DNA of 40,370 nt, taken from assembly GCA_030065935.1 (NCBI GenBank), contig JASJCP010000047.1, positions 1 to 40,370 on the forward strand. Direction: 5' to 3'. The DNA is from Xenococcaceae cyanobacterium MO_167.B27 (GTDB lineage: Bacteria; Cyanobacteriota; Cyanobacteriia; Cyanobacteriales; Xenococcaceae). The translations under genes were made by a program, and so were the position numbers. Shown here in pieces: positions 25,640 through 34,856 of the stretch. Positions within the stretch are counted from its first letter, which is position 1. Each line of letters starts with the position of its first letter. The notes under the pieces are model-generated. The model saw nothing but the letters and a program-made list of their open reading frames with translations, ran no database searches and was not told where the DNA came from.

Positions 25640-28348
25640 TTAATTGGTTACTCCAGCTACTTCCAAAATAAGTTCTAAAGAACTAAGATTGACTAGTATG
25701 TCTTCTGTCAAGGAATTTTGATACATAATGTTTAATAAAGGATAACAGTCAAAACTATCTCCTACCGAATAATAATGTTTGAGTTGTAGTTGTTGGCTCA
25801 AAATCCAATAATCAGTTCTTAAATAATGGGGAGAAAATAACTCTACAACGGTTGTCCCTGGAGAACAAAATACTAGATTACTTAAGCCAGAACCGTGGGG
25901 TGCAACAATAAATTTGGCACTAGCAAATAAAGCTACTTGCTCTAAAACCGACATTTCTTCTAAGAAAACTGTTTTAAACCCATACTTAGATAAAAGTTCT
26001 ATCACCTCTGATTCATTGATAATATGTCTAGCTCTAGCTTTTTGGCGACTAATATATATCTTTTGCAGGAATTGATGATTATTCCGATTAATTTGATGTA
26101 AGAAAGTCTGACGTAAAAATTTAATCGTTCCCCAAGGTACCCAATCTAAATAACCAGGAAAAGAAGGAACTATTAGTTGCTCTGCTTGAATATGAGAAGT
26201 CCGATCACTACATATAATTTTAGCTTGGGGAATACCCAACCAGCTAAGAGTTTCACTTTGGAAGGGTTTTTCTATGTTGTTGACAACAAACCAGTCAATT
26301 TCTTCTAACTTAATACCACTGAGGCGGATTAATTCAATTCTGGGGATAATATCAAACAACCAGTGATAATATACATGACCAGCCAACCCTGAAAGAACTG
26401 CAACTTTACCTGTTATTTTTTTCACTGGAGCAATGGTGTCCAAATTCCATAAAGTGTGATTGACTTTATTAGGTTCAGAGCATCCCGGTAATAACCAAGG
26501 ATAATAACGAGATACATCTCCTAATAAACAATTGTCAGGGGTGATTACGGCGAGAGCATTGCAGATCATCCAAGAATTAGTTTGGGGTGCAATCCAAGTT
26601 CTACCCTGGGGAATAGTAACTACAAAAGGTAAAGGAGAGGTTATGGGGGGTGCTTGCTCTAAAGAACATTGATAAGCATTATTCCCGATCTGTATCGGCT
26701 GAAAGTAACTTATTAACTGTGTCATGCACTTTCCACAGTTTACTCCCCCACATTCTGTAGATGATTTACTAGAGCTATTACTTACTACTATAGGTTCTGG
26801 TTTTCTGGGAATGAAACTTTTATTTTGTGGTGCTGTACCTTCCCAAGTTACTTCTACATAATTAAAGTCATCTAATTTACAATCTCTGACCCAGTCTTGA
26901 GTATGATGATAGAGAGTTTTAGGTAACTGAGATAAATGTTCTTCTGAAGCAAATAGTGTTGGTAAGTCTTGCCAATTTTCCCCTGTTATTAATTCTTGTT
27001 GTAAAACTGCTTCGTAATAGTCTATCGCCGAACTAGACTTTTCTTGTCGTTGTAGTACCTTTCCTAACTGAAAAGAGATTTGACCATGAGATGGTTGGAT
27101 AGTCAAACCCGCTTGATAGATGGCAATAGCTCCATTAAATCGTTTTTGTTTAGCTAAACAATTACCCAGACGTAGATATAATTTAACTTCATCAGGTTTA
27201 ATGTTTAGTGCTTGACGGTAATAGATTTCTGCTTGTTGAAGACCACCGTATTCAAACAGAACTTCTCCTAAATAGAAATAGGTTTGCCATAAATGGTCAT
27301 AAACCTCCTCACCAGGGATTTCTTGTCTTAATTCATTTAAAAAATGAGCGCAAGATATTTTTGCTTTCTCTAATAAATCTGTTGGCTCTATTTGTGTAGC
27401 TCTGTTACAGTAAGCTTCTACAAAATTCGGCTGCAACGCGATCGCCTTATTTAAATACTTGATTGCTGTTTCTATGTTGCCAATTTTCAGTAAAATTGCA
27501 GCACAATTACTGTAAGCTAGAATATTATTGGGTTCTAGCTTGATTACTTCTTCAAAACACTTAATAGCTTCAGGATAATTCCCTTGTTGTTGCCATAAGT
27601 TGCCCAAGTTGTAATAAGCTAGAGCCATAGCAGGTTCTAAAGCAATAGCATATTCAAAACAGACTAACGCTTTTTCTGGTTGTTGATCGAACGAAAAAAC
27701 CTGACCTAGATTGTTGTGTAAAGTTTCCCAAGTCGGATCTAGTTTAAGTCCCTGCTGAAATACGTTGATTGCTGATTTATATTGTTTATGTTTGGCTAAG
27801 GTACTACCGAGATTACTATAAGCTCTCAAATAATCTGGTTGTAACTCAATGGCTCTTTGGTAGCTAGCGATCGCTAATTCTAGTTCTTGTCGGCGATCAT
27901 ACAATACTCCTAAATTAAAATAGGCAGTCACATAATTGGGTTTTAGCTTCAAAGCCCTACGATAGGCATCAATTGCTTTTGACCAGTCTCCTAATTGATG
28001 CAATATAACTGCTAAGTTGTAGTGTATTTCTGCCCACTTAGGTTTTAATGTCAAGGCTTGTTGATAACACCAAGCTGCTCGCACCAAGTCTTCTTGTTTA
28101 CTGTAGAGTAGCCCTAATTCTGCATATACTTCTGGTAAATTTTTTTGATATTCTAAAGCTTGTTGATAAACTGCGATCGCCTGATTAATCCTACCTTGTT
28201 GACTATAGGCTTTCGCCAGAAAAGGATATAGCTCCATACTTTGAGGATTACTTCTCAAAATTTGAGTACACATTTCAATTACCTTGCTCCATTGTTCTTG
28301 AGCAAGATATTCTTTAATTGTCTGGGCTGTAAAATCCTCTTGCAGCAT
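25640..28348 (-). CDS. TPR-repeat GT61 (DUF563) glycosyltransferase
   Basis: The 902-aa protein begins with about 13 TPR motifs (1 to about 480), in the arrangement seen in O-GlcNAc-transferase-like proteins. It then has a linker with a cysteine cluster, CGGVNCGKC (about 535-545), and a C-terminal GT61/DUF563 domain. Motifs of that domain are GHVYYHWLFDIIPRIELI, KIYISRQKARARHIIN and FIVAPHGSGLSNLVFCSPG. GT61 enzymes include EOGT-like and xylosyl/GlcNAc transferases. TPR-GT61 fusions are common in cyanobacteria. It lies 133 bases downstream of a small RTX-protein gene, across a hairpin. A role in glycosylating that protein or a surface polymer is inferred from context only. Confidence 0.9.
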   Translation of the reverse strand: MLQEDFTAQTIKEYLAQEQWSKVIEMCTQILRSNPQSMELYPFLAKAYSQQGRINQAIAVYQQALEYQKNLPEVYAELGLLYSKQEDLVRAAWCYQQALTLKPKWAEIHYNLAVILHQLGDWSKAIDAYRRALKLKPNYVTAYFNLGVLYDRRQELELAIASYQRAIELQPDYLRAYSNLGSTLAKHKQYKSAINVFQQGLKLDPTWETLHNNLGQVFSFDQQPEKALVCFEYAIALEPAMALAYYNLGNLWQQQGNYPEAIKCFEEVIKLEPNNILAYSNCAAILLKIGNIETAIKYLNKAIALQPNFVEAYCNRATQIEPTDLLEKAKISCAHFLNELRQEIPGEEVYDHLWQTYFYLGEVLFEYGGLQQAEIYYRQALNIKPDEVKLYLRLGNCLAKQKRFNGAIAIYQAGLTIQPSHGQISFQLGKVLQRQEKSSSAIDYYEAVLQQELITGENWQDLPTLFASEEHLSQLPKTLYHHTQDWVRDCKLDDFNYVEVTWEGTAPQNKSFIPRKPEPIVVSNSSSKSSTECGGVNCGKCMTQLISYFQPIQIGNNAYQCSLEQAPPITSPLPFVVTIPQGRTWIAPQTNSWMICNALAVITPDNCLLGDVSRYYPWLLPGCSEPNKVNHTLWNLDTIAPVKKITGKVAVLSGLAGHVYYHWLFDIIPRIELIRLSGIKLEEIDWFVVNNIEKPFQSETLSWLGIPQAKIICSDRTSHIQAEQLIVPSFPGYLDWVPWGTIKFLRQTFLHQINRNNHQFLQKIYISRQKARARHIINESEVIELLSKYGFKTVFLEEMSVLEQVALFASAKFIVAPHGSGLSNLVFCSPGTTVVELFSPHYLRTDYWILSQQLQLKHYYSVGDSFDCYPLLNIMYQNSLTEDILVNLSSLELILEVAGVTN

Positions 28349-28415
28349 ATTTATGGCACTGAAAATAACCCCAATTTACTGATCATATTAATACTCTGTC
28401 AATAGAATGAACAAA

Positions 28416-28435
28416 CCCACGAGCTTTAACGTGGG
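28416..28435 (-). terminator. Hairpin after the RTX gene
   Basis: CCCACG and CGTGGG form a 6-bp stem with an 8-base loop. On the minus strand it is followed by TTTGTTC. It lies between the RTX gene and the GT61 gene and may attenuate transcription between them. Confidence 0.6.
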
Positions 28436-28481
28436 CTTTGTACTATCCAAAAGTTACTTATTTAGGTTAATTTGTGCTGAG

Positions 28482-29039
28482 TTAGAATAACTGGAAAGTA
28501 TCGTCATCTGTGTACTCACCAGTTACGCCATCAGGTACGCCACCAGTAATATTAATGATGGTTTCTCCATCGAGCTTGATTTCATTACCCTCTAAAGTAA
28601 CTGAGTCAGAACCATTGACGATAATTCTATCTCCTGCTTCAAAGTCAAGAACACTGTCTGTTGAGCCATCAGCAAAGTCGCTGACTTGGAATTCAAAGAT
28701 GTCAGCACCTTCACCACCAATGATCAGGTCAGCACCTTCACCACCTCGGATGATGTCAGCACCTTCACCACCTCGGATGATGTCAGAACCTGCACCACCG
28801 TCTATGATGTCGTCTCCTGCACCGCCTACAACGAGGTCATCTCCATCTGAAGTAAAGATGATGTCAGCACCAAGACCACCGAGAACAAAGTCCTCTCCAG
28901 GGTCAGCAGCAGAGTCATCGCCGTCTGCTTCTCCAATGCGAATAAAATTGTCTTCGCTTTGACTACCGATTACATCTAAGCCACCACCGTCATTTTCAAA
29001 TACAGAACCTGTGGTTGGTAATTCTAATACGCTTGACAT
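28482..29039 (-). CDS. Small RTX calcium-binding protein
   Basis: The 185-aa, very acidic protein has a central run of nonapeptide repeats (about 54-115: GGLGADIIF, GGAGDDIID, GGAGSDIIR, GGEGADIIR, GGEGADLII). These fold into a calcium-stabilised parallel beta-roll. The repeats are flanked by an acidic N-terminal part and a C-terminal part of the kind that follows RTX rolls (VLDFEAGDRIIVNG). No N-terminal signal peptide is visible, and there are no cysteines. RTX proteins usually leave by type I secretion using the C-terminal region. An AGGGAG site precedes the ATG. It is the first gene of a TPR-modifier cluster and is a candidate secreted substrate, although no transporter is present nearby. 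Confidence 0.9.
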   Translation of the reverse strand: MSSVLELPTTGSVFENDGGGLDVIGSQSEDNFIRIGEADGDDSAADPGEDFVLGGLGADIIFTSDGDDLVVGGAGDDIIDGGAGSDIIRGGEGADIIRGGEGADLIIGGEGADIFEFQVSDFADGSTDSVLDFEAGDRIIVNGSDSVTLEGNEIKLDGETIINITGGVPDGVTGEYTDDDTFQLF

Positions 29040-29451
29040 GGAATACTCCCTCTTAAATATTTGATAAAAATTTGAACTGAACTGAACTGAACTGAATGAA
29101 ATATCGAACTATATCGAATAATGGGTAATTAATTTAGTAACCCTGTCATAATCATAGACTAGAAATCATTTAAAATCAACTACATTTTTTTTTTTTTTCA
29201 TCACAATAATTACTTTCGTTTATACAAAATAATATTCCTATGTCACCTCCGAGAAAATACTATATTCTACAATTGAACTCTGTTTCTTCTCGTAACTGCC
29301 TACAGTTTATTTTTCCTAAATGTACAGGTTTTTACATTTTGGCTCTAGACAGATTAATTACTTTCAACTCCTTGAAATCATCTAGACAGTTGTATATCTG
29401 CCTGAATACTGAGCATTTATACTAGAATTACAATAGACAATTTCTCCCTGT
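29040..29451. other. Intergenic region upstream of the RTX gene
   Basis: It holds a short run of GAACT pentamers (about 29073-29093) and a homopolymer of 14 T (29185-29198). A plus-strand ORF here (29240-29425) lacks a ribosome site and has shadow-like composition. The RTX promoter must be here but is not obvious. Confidence 0.5.
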
Positions 29452-30093
29452 TTTTACTTAAAGATTTGATGAAGATTTTACTGAGTATAGAGAATTACAA
29501 ATCCTGAGTTAACAGACTTGAATCAAAAGTGAATTTGTAGTTATATTCACACATATTTGTTACTTGCTATTGCTTTAATAACAACAAATCTATTGAACTT
29601 TGGTAAGCTCCCTAATTCCTCAATATTTTACTTAGTATAGAGAATTACAAATTCTGGGTTCACAGACTTGAATCAAAAGTAAAATTTTCGGTTAGATTCA
29701 CACTTATTTATTAATTGCTATTGCTTCAATAACAACAAATCTATTGAACTTTTGTCAGATGCCTAATTCCTCAAGATTTTACTCAGTGCAGAGAATTAGC
29801 AATTCTGGGTTAACAGATTTGAATCAAAAGTAAAATTTTCGGTTAGATTCACATCTATTTATTAATTGCTACTACTTCAATAACACCAAGTCTATTAAAC
29901 TTTTGTCAGATGCCTAATTCCTCAAGATTTTACTTAAAGATTTGAGGAAGAATTACTTACTATATATAATTAGCAATTCTAGATTAACAGATTTGAATCA
30001 AAAGTAAAATTTTAGATTAGATTCACAACTATTTATTAATTGCTATTGTTTCAATAACAGCAAGTCTATTGAACTTGGGCAAAATGCCTAATT
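29452..30093. repeat. Four-copy tandem array of ~150-bp noncoding repeats
   Basis: Units begin near 29492, 29641, 29793 and 29967, giving spacings of about 149, 152 and 174 bases. Each unit contains GAATTA(C/G)CAA-TTCT, a long inverted pair TGAATC...GATTCA around an AAAAGTAAAATTTT core, then TATTG-CTT-CAATA (a small hairpin), CTATTGAACTTT and GCCTAATTCCTCAAGATTTTAC. The DNA is free of long ORFs. The flanking partial sequence TTTTACTTAAAGATTTGA occurs before unit 1 and before unit 4. Copies differ by scattered substitutions, so the array is not recent. Confidence 0.9.
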
Positions 30094-30211
30094 GATAATT
30101 TTCCCCATAACTAAAACACCAAGTAAGCTCTTATACAGTTCATGGTCTAAATGCTATGTTGAAAGCAGATTCAGACTAATTAACTACTAGTATGTTGAGC
30201 CATTGAATATC

Positions 30212-31210
30212 ATGCACATTTCAGCGCCTTTAATCAGCGTGGTTATTCCTGCTTATAATTGCGAACTGTATATTGCAGAAGCAGTAGAAAGTGTTTTACA
30301 GCAACAAGATTGTCATTTTGAAATAGTGATTATCGATGATGGCTCTATGGATAACACGAAAGAAGTTTTAGAGCCTTATCAGCACCAAATTCGTTATATT
30401 CATCAAAACAATCAGGGAGTTGCTGCTGCTCGCAATCATGGTATTGCTCAAGCCAACGGAGAGCTAATCGCTTTCCTTGACGCGGATGACTATTTTTTAC
30501 CTGGGAAACTATCTGCTCAAGCGGACTTGTTTCGTCAAGACCCTAGCCTGGGAATTGTTCACAGTGGATGGCAAAGAGTAGATTTTCAAGGTCAAAAGTT
30601 GCTTGATGTTCGTCCTTGGCAAAATGTCCCCAAACTGGACTTAGAAGATTGGTTACGTTGGAAACCTGTTTTACCCAGTGCCATGATGTTTCGTCGTGAA
30701 TGGTTAGAATATGTTGATGGTTTTGATCCCCGTTTTCCTCCTGCTGAAGATACAGAGTTAATTTTAAGGATGGCTCTTAAAGGTTGTCGAGCCACTTGGT
30801 TAAAAGAAATCACAGTTGGTTATCGACAACATCCCGAGAGTGCCATGCACAAGGGATTACCTCAAGCTCGTTCTCTTACCGCAGTAACAGATAATTTTTT
30901 CCAACAGCCCAACTTACCAGAGAAAGTTAGGTTAATGGAGCATTCTGTTCGGTATGGAACATTGGTATGGATTGCTTGGTACTTACACTATACAAAACAT
31001 CCTGTGGAAATGGGGGAATATTTACGGCAATCATGGCAGTATAGACCTTTTGCTCCTACAGAAACCATAATTAACTGGATAGAAAGTTTTGCCGAATTTT
31101 CTCAAAATTGGGGTGTTGGGTTTGATGCTTATTCTCTAACTAACTCTCTTGAATGGCAAAATTTAATGAAATGGGTAATCGGTGTAAACCCTCAAAGGGA
31201 TTCTAATTGA
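30212..31210 (+). CDS. GT2 family glycosyltransferase
   Basis: The product is an inverting glycosyltransferase of the GT-A fold that uses a nucleotide-sugar. It begins APLISVVIPAYNCELYIAEA and has IIDDGSMDNT, NNQGVAAARNHGI and the metal-binding FLDADDYFLPGK. The acceptor-side acidic residue lies in PPAEDTELILRMALKG. There are no membrane helices. I prefer ATG 30212. A TTG at 30203 would add three residues. It is 47 bases upstream of ktrB in the same direction and may be co-transcribed. Its place next to the repeat array and TPR-GT61 cluster suggests a surface-glycan role. Confidence 0.9.
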   Translation: MHISAPLISVVIPAYNCELYIAEAVESVLQQQDCHFEIVIIDDGSMDNTKEVLEPYQHQIRYIHQNNQGVAAARNHGIAQANGELIAFLDADDYFLPGKLSAQADLFRQDPSLGIVHSGWQRVDFQGQKLLDVRPWQNVPKLDLEDWLRWKPVLPSAMMFRREWLEYVDGFDPRFPPAEDTELILRMALKGCRATWLKEITVGYRQHPESAMHKGLPQARSLTAVTDNFFQQPNLPEKVRLMEHSVRYGTLVWIAWYLHYTKHPVEMGEYLRQSWQYRPFAPTETIINWIESFAEFSQNWGVGFDAYSLTNSLEWQNLMKWVIGVNPQRDSN

Positions 31211-31257
31211 TGTATATTCCTAGGAATGGTTTGTTGTATTTAATATAAGTTTTTTTT

Positions 31258-32592
31258 ATGACTATTGCTCGGACAATCTGCCTGGGATTTTTGGCTTTAA
31301 TCGTGGCAGGAACAATATTACTAATCATGCCTTTTGCCACCTATGATGGCTCTTGGAATAATCCCATTGTAGCCTTATTCACTGCTACTTCTGCGGTTTG
31401 TGTGACTGGTTTAGCTGTAGTAGATACTGGGAGTTATTTTTCTTTTTGGGGACAGCTAATCATTCTGCTGCTGATACAAGTAGGAGGATTAGGCTATATG
31501 ATGAGTACGACTTTTCTGATGTTACTTTTAGGAAGAAGATTTGATCTGAGACAAAAATTTGCGATTCAAGAATCTTTTGATCGACCATTTTTACAAGGAA
31601 GTACTAATTTAGTTAAGTCAATTATTGCGACTACTCTTATTTGCGAAATTACGGGAATTTTTTTATTGCTGCGGGTTTTTGCTGCTAAATTTGGTTTGGC
31701 TGAAGGATTATGGTTATCTATTTTTCATAGTATTAGTGCTTGGAATAATGCAGGATTTAGTTTATTTGCTGATAGTCTTGTAAGTTATCGTTCTTCGTGG
31801 ATTATCAATATTGTAATTTCGGGGTTGGTAATTTTTGGTGGTATTGGCTATCAAGTTATCATTGAAATATATTTATGGTTTTCTAGTTTAATTAGAGGTA
31901 AGAAAGAAAAATTCGGCTTTTCTTTAAACTTAAAGGTAGTTGTCAGTACAACATTGTTACTGTTAATATTGGGGACTTTTGCTTTTTTCTTGACAGAGAT
32001 TAATAATCCAGAAACCCTTAAAACTCTGAGTCTAGAAGATAAGTTTTTAGCATCTTGGTTTCAATCAATGACCACTAGAACCGCAGGATTTAATAGTATT
32101 GATTTTGGTGCAATGACTACGGCTGGACTCTTCATTACTATGGGCTTAATGTTTATTGGAGCTAGTCCTAGCGGTACTGGAGGGGGAATTAAAACTACTA
32201 CTCTACGTATTTTATTTAACTGTACTAAATCAGCTTTACAAGGTAAAGACCAGGTTATCTTATATCAAAGAGAAGTACCATCTAGCTTAATTCTGAAAGC
32301 GGTTGCTGTGGTATTTGGAACAGCAGCTTCTATTGTTTTGTGTACAATTTTAATTTCTTTAGTAGAAACACAACTCGATTTTATTGAAATATTGTTTGAA
32401 GTGATTTCAGCTTTTGCAACTGTAGGCTTATCTATGGGAATTACAGCAAGTCTTTCTACTGTTGCTAAATTAGTTTTAGTTCTTTCTATGTACATCGGTC
32501 GAGTTAGTATCTTGCTGGTAATAGCTGCTATTATTGGGGACGTTCGTCCTAGTTCTTTGCACTATCCAGAAGAAAATTTACTGGTAGGCTAG
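31258..32592 (+). CDS. ktrB: KtrB-type K+ uptake channel-like subunit
   Basis: The 444-aa integral membrane protein of the TrkH/KtrB superfamily has four M1-P-M2 repeats with the selectivity glycines visible: TSAVCVTGLAV, SAWNNAGFSLF, TTRTAGFNSID and SAFATVGLSMGI. It translocates K+ (in cyanobacteria Na+-dependent) and is gated by the RCK subunit KtrA. The ktrA gene follows after 140 bases, so the pair is complete. In Synechocystis the third component KtrE is a GT4 lipid glycosyltransferase. The upstream gene here is GT2, not GT4, but a GT4 gene lies at 37499-38734. Length is normal for KtrB. Confidence 0.93.
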   Translation: MTIARTICLGFLALIVAGTILLIMPFATYDGSWNNPIVALFTATSAVCVTGLAVVDTGSYFSFWGQLIILLLIQVGGLGYMMSTTFLMLLLGRRFDLRQKFAIQESFDRPFLQGSTNLVKSIIATTLICEITGIFLLLRVFAAKFGLAEGLWLSIFHSISAWNNAGFSLFADSLVSYRSSWIINIVISGLVIFGGIGYQVIIEIYLWFSSLIRGKKEKFGFSLNLKVVVSTTLLLLILGTFAFFLTEINNPETLKTLSLEDKFLASWFQSMTTRTAGFNSIDFGAMTTAGLFITMGLMFIGASPSGTGGGIKTTTLRILFNCTKSALQGKDQVILYQREVPSSLILKAVAVVFGTAASIVLCTILISLVETQLDFIEILFEVISAFATVGLSMGITASLSTVAKLVLVLSMYIGRVSILLVIAAIIGDVRPSSLHYPEENLLVG

Positions 32593-32732
32593 TTTTCTGC
32601 TATGAGCAAGTTTAAATTAAGATTTACACCCATAACCTAGTTGCCATAATGGGAGATAGTTCCCCGAGCAACTAAAATTGAAACAGATTCTTTATAGGTA
32701 ATAGTAGAACCAGTAACAAGATCATTTATCCA

Positions 32733-33440
32733 GTGAGGGAAAAAGTGGATTTTAAATCACTTAAATTTTTGACTAATTTGCGTCGAGAAAGTCGTCAGTT
32801 TGCGGTGATTGGTTTAGGACGTTTTGGGAGAGCAGTATGTGGTTCTCTTCATAAGATGGGTTGTGAGGTACTGGGTACAGATATTGAGGAGAAACTAGTT
32901 ACTCAAGTTCTTTCTCAAAAGATTGCTTCTCACGCTATTCAACTTGATTCAACAGAACCAGAAGCCTTGAAAGAAGCTGGTATTTTTGAAATGGATACGG
33001 TGATTGTTGCTATTGGTAATTATTTACAAGAGAGTATTATTACAACTCTGAATGTCAAGGAAGCAGGAGTTAAGTACGTAGTGGCAAAAGCATCATCAGA
33101 AATTCACGGTAAACTCTTAAGGCGTGTGGGAGCAGACCATGTAGTTTTTCCAGAACATGAAGCTGGTTGCGCTCTTGCTGCAACTTTGACCAGACCAGCT
33201 TTTTTAGATCGTTTTGAGTTAGACCCTGAAAATAGTATTATTGAAGTCCTAGTTCCAGAGGAATTTCATGGTAAGACTCTAGCTCAGTTAGAATTGCGAG
33301 GACGCTATGGAGTCAGTGTTTTAGCTGTGGGGAATGGAGAAAAATTTATTACTAATCCTGCACCTCAATACAAATTAAGTAAGGGGTCGATTATGGTAGT
33401 GATTGGTAGTAACAAGGATGTGGAAAGACTACCCGTATAA
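32733..33440 (+). CDS. ktrA: KtrA-type K+ uptake regulatory protein (RCK)
   Basis: The 235-aa cytoplasmic protein has an N-terminal Rossmann RCK domain (FAVIGLGRFGRAVCGSL; acidic VLGTDIEE that selects nucleotide) and a C-terminal RCK_C/TrkA_C domain (IIEVLVPEEFHGKTLAQLELRGRYGVSVLAV). It should form an octameric ring that binds ATP/ADP or NAD(H) and opens KtrB. The start is GTG 32733 or GTG 32745. No ATG is available upstream of the Rossmann strand. A 20-bp perfect palindrome with HIP1 follows 10 bases after the stop. Confidence 0.92.
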   Translation: MREKVDFKSLKFLTNLRRESRQFAVIGLGRFGRAVCGSLHKMGCEVLGTDIEEKLVTQVLSQKIASHAIQLDSTEPEALKEAGIFEMDTVIVAIGNYLQESIITTLNVKEAGVKYVVAKASSEIHGKLLRRVGADHVVFPEHEAGCALAATLTRPAFLDRFELDPENSIIEVLVPEEFHGKTLAQLELRGRYGVSVLAVGNGEKFITNPAPQYKLSKGSIMVVIGSNKDVERLPV

Positions 33441-33450
33441 ATAATCATTT

Positions 33451-33470
33451 TAAAATGCGATCGCATTTTA
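33451..33470. terminator. HIP1-centred 20-bp palindrome after ktrA
   Basis: TAAAATGCGATCGCATTTTA is a perfect palindrome built around the HIP1 octamer GCGATCGC. Its position just behind ktrA and the T-rich right arm make it a possible bidirectional terminator, though it lacks a loop. The segment 33471-33792 beyond it shows only fragments of dispersed repeats (GTAGTCGCTTCTC near 33662). Confidence 0.5.
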
Positions 33471-33792
33471 TCTGAACTTCCGATTGAGAAAAATGACGAA
33501 AGCCTTGATTTAAGGTAGTTGTAGCGATTTTTTAACTACCTGTTACTGGCTACAATTTCTCTTTCGCGCTCACGTGAAGGGGTTATCTCCATGAGTAGCC
33601 ATCAAATAGTAGTAAATCGTAATAAACCACCATAAAACGTTTACTTGATCAATCTCTTCTGTAGTCGCTTCTCATAGCACCAGATGCGTGGCATCTACCA
33701 TTGAGGGCCTAGTGGAGTAAGAGATCAAAAGGCAATCTACCCAAGCCTAGTACAATAAGAACGAGTGTTGCATCTTACTACTTGATTGATAG

Positions 33793-34092
33793 TTAAAGTT
33801 TTTAGAACGATTGCCATATTTGAGGAATGAGCGTGATGGGGAGAAACGGTTGAGGATTTATGGTGCAGCAGGTTCGAGGTTAGAGGTATTATCCCATCAG
33901 AAAAACCAGTTGTTAAGGTAGGTGGGGGAGCAGTGTAAGACAAAGTTTGATGTGGTGGAAGCTTTATAGTGCTAGGAGGATAAGAGATATAAAGAGGTGG
34001 TGCAGCTAAATTAATATATCTAATAAATTCTAGTGCTGAACCAGATTAATCAATGGTTGCCTTATTTGAGAAAAGTAGCAAGTAGTAAGTAG
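33793..34092 (+). pseudogene. Decayed ORF of unknown family
   Basis: A single plus-strand frame of 100 codons reads protein-like text broken by several in-frame stops and no frameshift: LKFLERLPYLRNERDGEK, LRIYGAAGSRLEVLSHQK, a stop, GEQCKTKFDVVEAL, stops, EDKRYKEVVQLN, stops, VLNQINQWLPYLRK. The charged helical content looks like a former coding region. The end merges with an AGTAGCA-type heptamer repeat (about 34074-34110). I cannot name the family. An overlapping minus-strand ORF is a shadow. Confidence 0.35.
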
Positions 34093-34204
34093 CCAGTAGC
34101 AAGTAACAAGTTTTTTCTCTTTTTAAGTTACTGAGGAGGTGAAGCATGAAGAATATCTACTGTTTGGCTATCAGATTTTTTTAATCGATAGACAAACAAT
34201 TAAA

Positions 34205-34678
34205 TTAAAAAAGATAAATTTTACCAGAGGGATTTACACGAATATTTCTCAGACCTCCAGAAACACCTTTTTCTGCTTTTACTGTCACAATTATCTCGTT
34301 CTTTCTTACTACTAAGTTTAAGTCATCTAAAACAATATCATTATCTCTAGGAAAAATTGATAATTCAATTGGAGGGGGTAAAAAGCTTGTATGAAGTCTG
34401 CCAAAAGTAACTGATCTTCCTGGCTTGGCAATACGTCTATTAGAAGGAGGAAGGGTAAGCTGAGTAATAATATCAACCTCTATTTCCGATTTATTGACAA
34501 CTCGAATTTGAATCGGTTGGTTAGGAACAACTGATCCTATTGATTCCCGTGTCTTATACGGCTCAATGCCTTGAGTTATTTGCCAAAATTTCACTTCTTC
34601 GGGAAATGCTGGGTTAGCTTGAAATATTGTGGCTAAGGGTAATAATCCTATTAGAAGACTGAAAATAGAACGCTGCAT
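34205..34678 (-). CDS. Secreted hypothetical protein, 157 aa
   Basis: The N-terminus is a classical signal peptide (MQRSIFSLLIGLLPLATIFQANPAF, cleavage probably after NPA or AFP). The mature part is about 130 aa, rich in beta-type segments (IQIRVVNKSEIEVDIITQL, RSVTFGRLHT, NLVVRKNEIIVTVKAE) and ends with NPSGKIYLF. It has no cysteine. It is likely a small periplasmic beta-sandwich protein. I do not recognise a family. It is separated from tadA by about 180 bases and read in the same direction. Confidence 0.65.
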   Translation of the reverse strand: MQRSIFSLLIGLLPLATIFQANPAFPEEVKFWQITQGIEPYKTRESIGSVVPNQPIQIRVVNKSEIEVDIITQLTLPPSNRRIAKPGRSVTFGRLHTSFLPPPIELSIFPRDNDIVLDDLNLVVRKNEIIVTVKAEKGVSGGLRNIRVNPSGKIYLF

Positions 34679-34856
34679 TCAAAATTTCTCGATAAGCAAA
34701 ATATGAGGTACCTGGATAATATACTTATGTGTTAGAGAAATTAAATCATACCTAAGAATTTTTTAATATATTGGCTCATATTTAAACCAATAGTTATCAG
34801 CTAACTCGATTGCCCAATCAAAACTAAAATTAATTAACTGTAATAAATAGGAATAA

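Noticed and set aside
28510..28962. Plus-strand ORF of 150 codons rich in Ser and Pro
   Set aside because: Antisense shadow of the RTX repeats; the repetitive SAPSPP text comes from the GGxGxD codons.
29240..29425. Plus-strand ORF in the RTX upstream region
   Set aside because: AT-rich, no Shine-Dalgarno, no recognisable domain; treated as noncoding.
33737..33943. Minus-strand ORF of 68 codons
   Set aside because: Overlaps the better protein-like plus-strand frame of the decayed ORF, and lacks a ribosome site and domain features.
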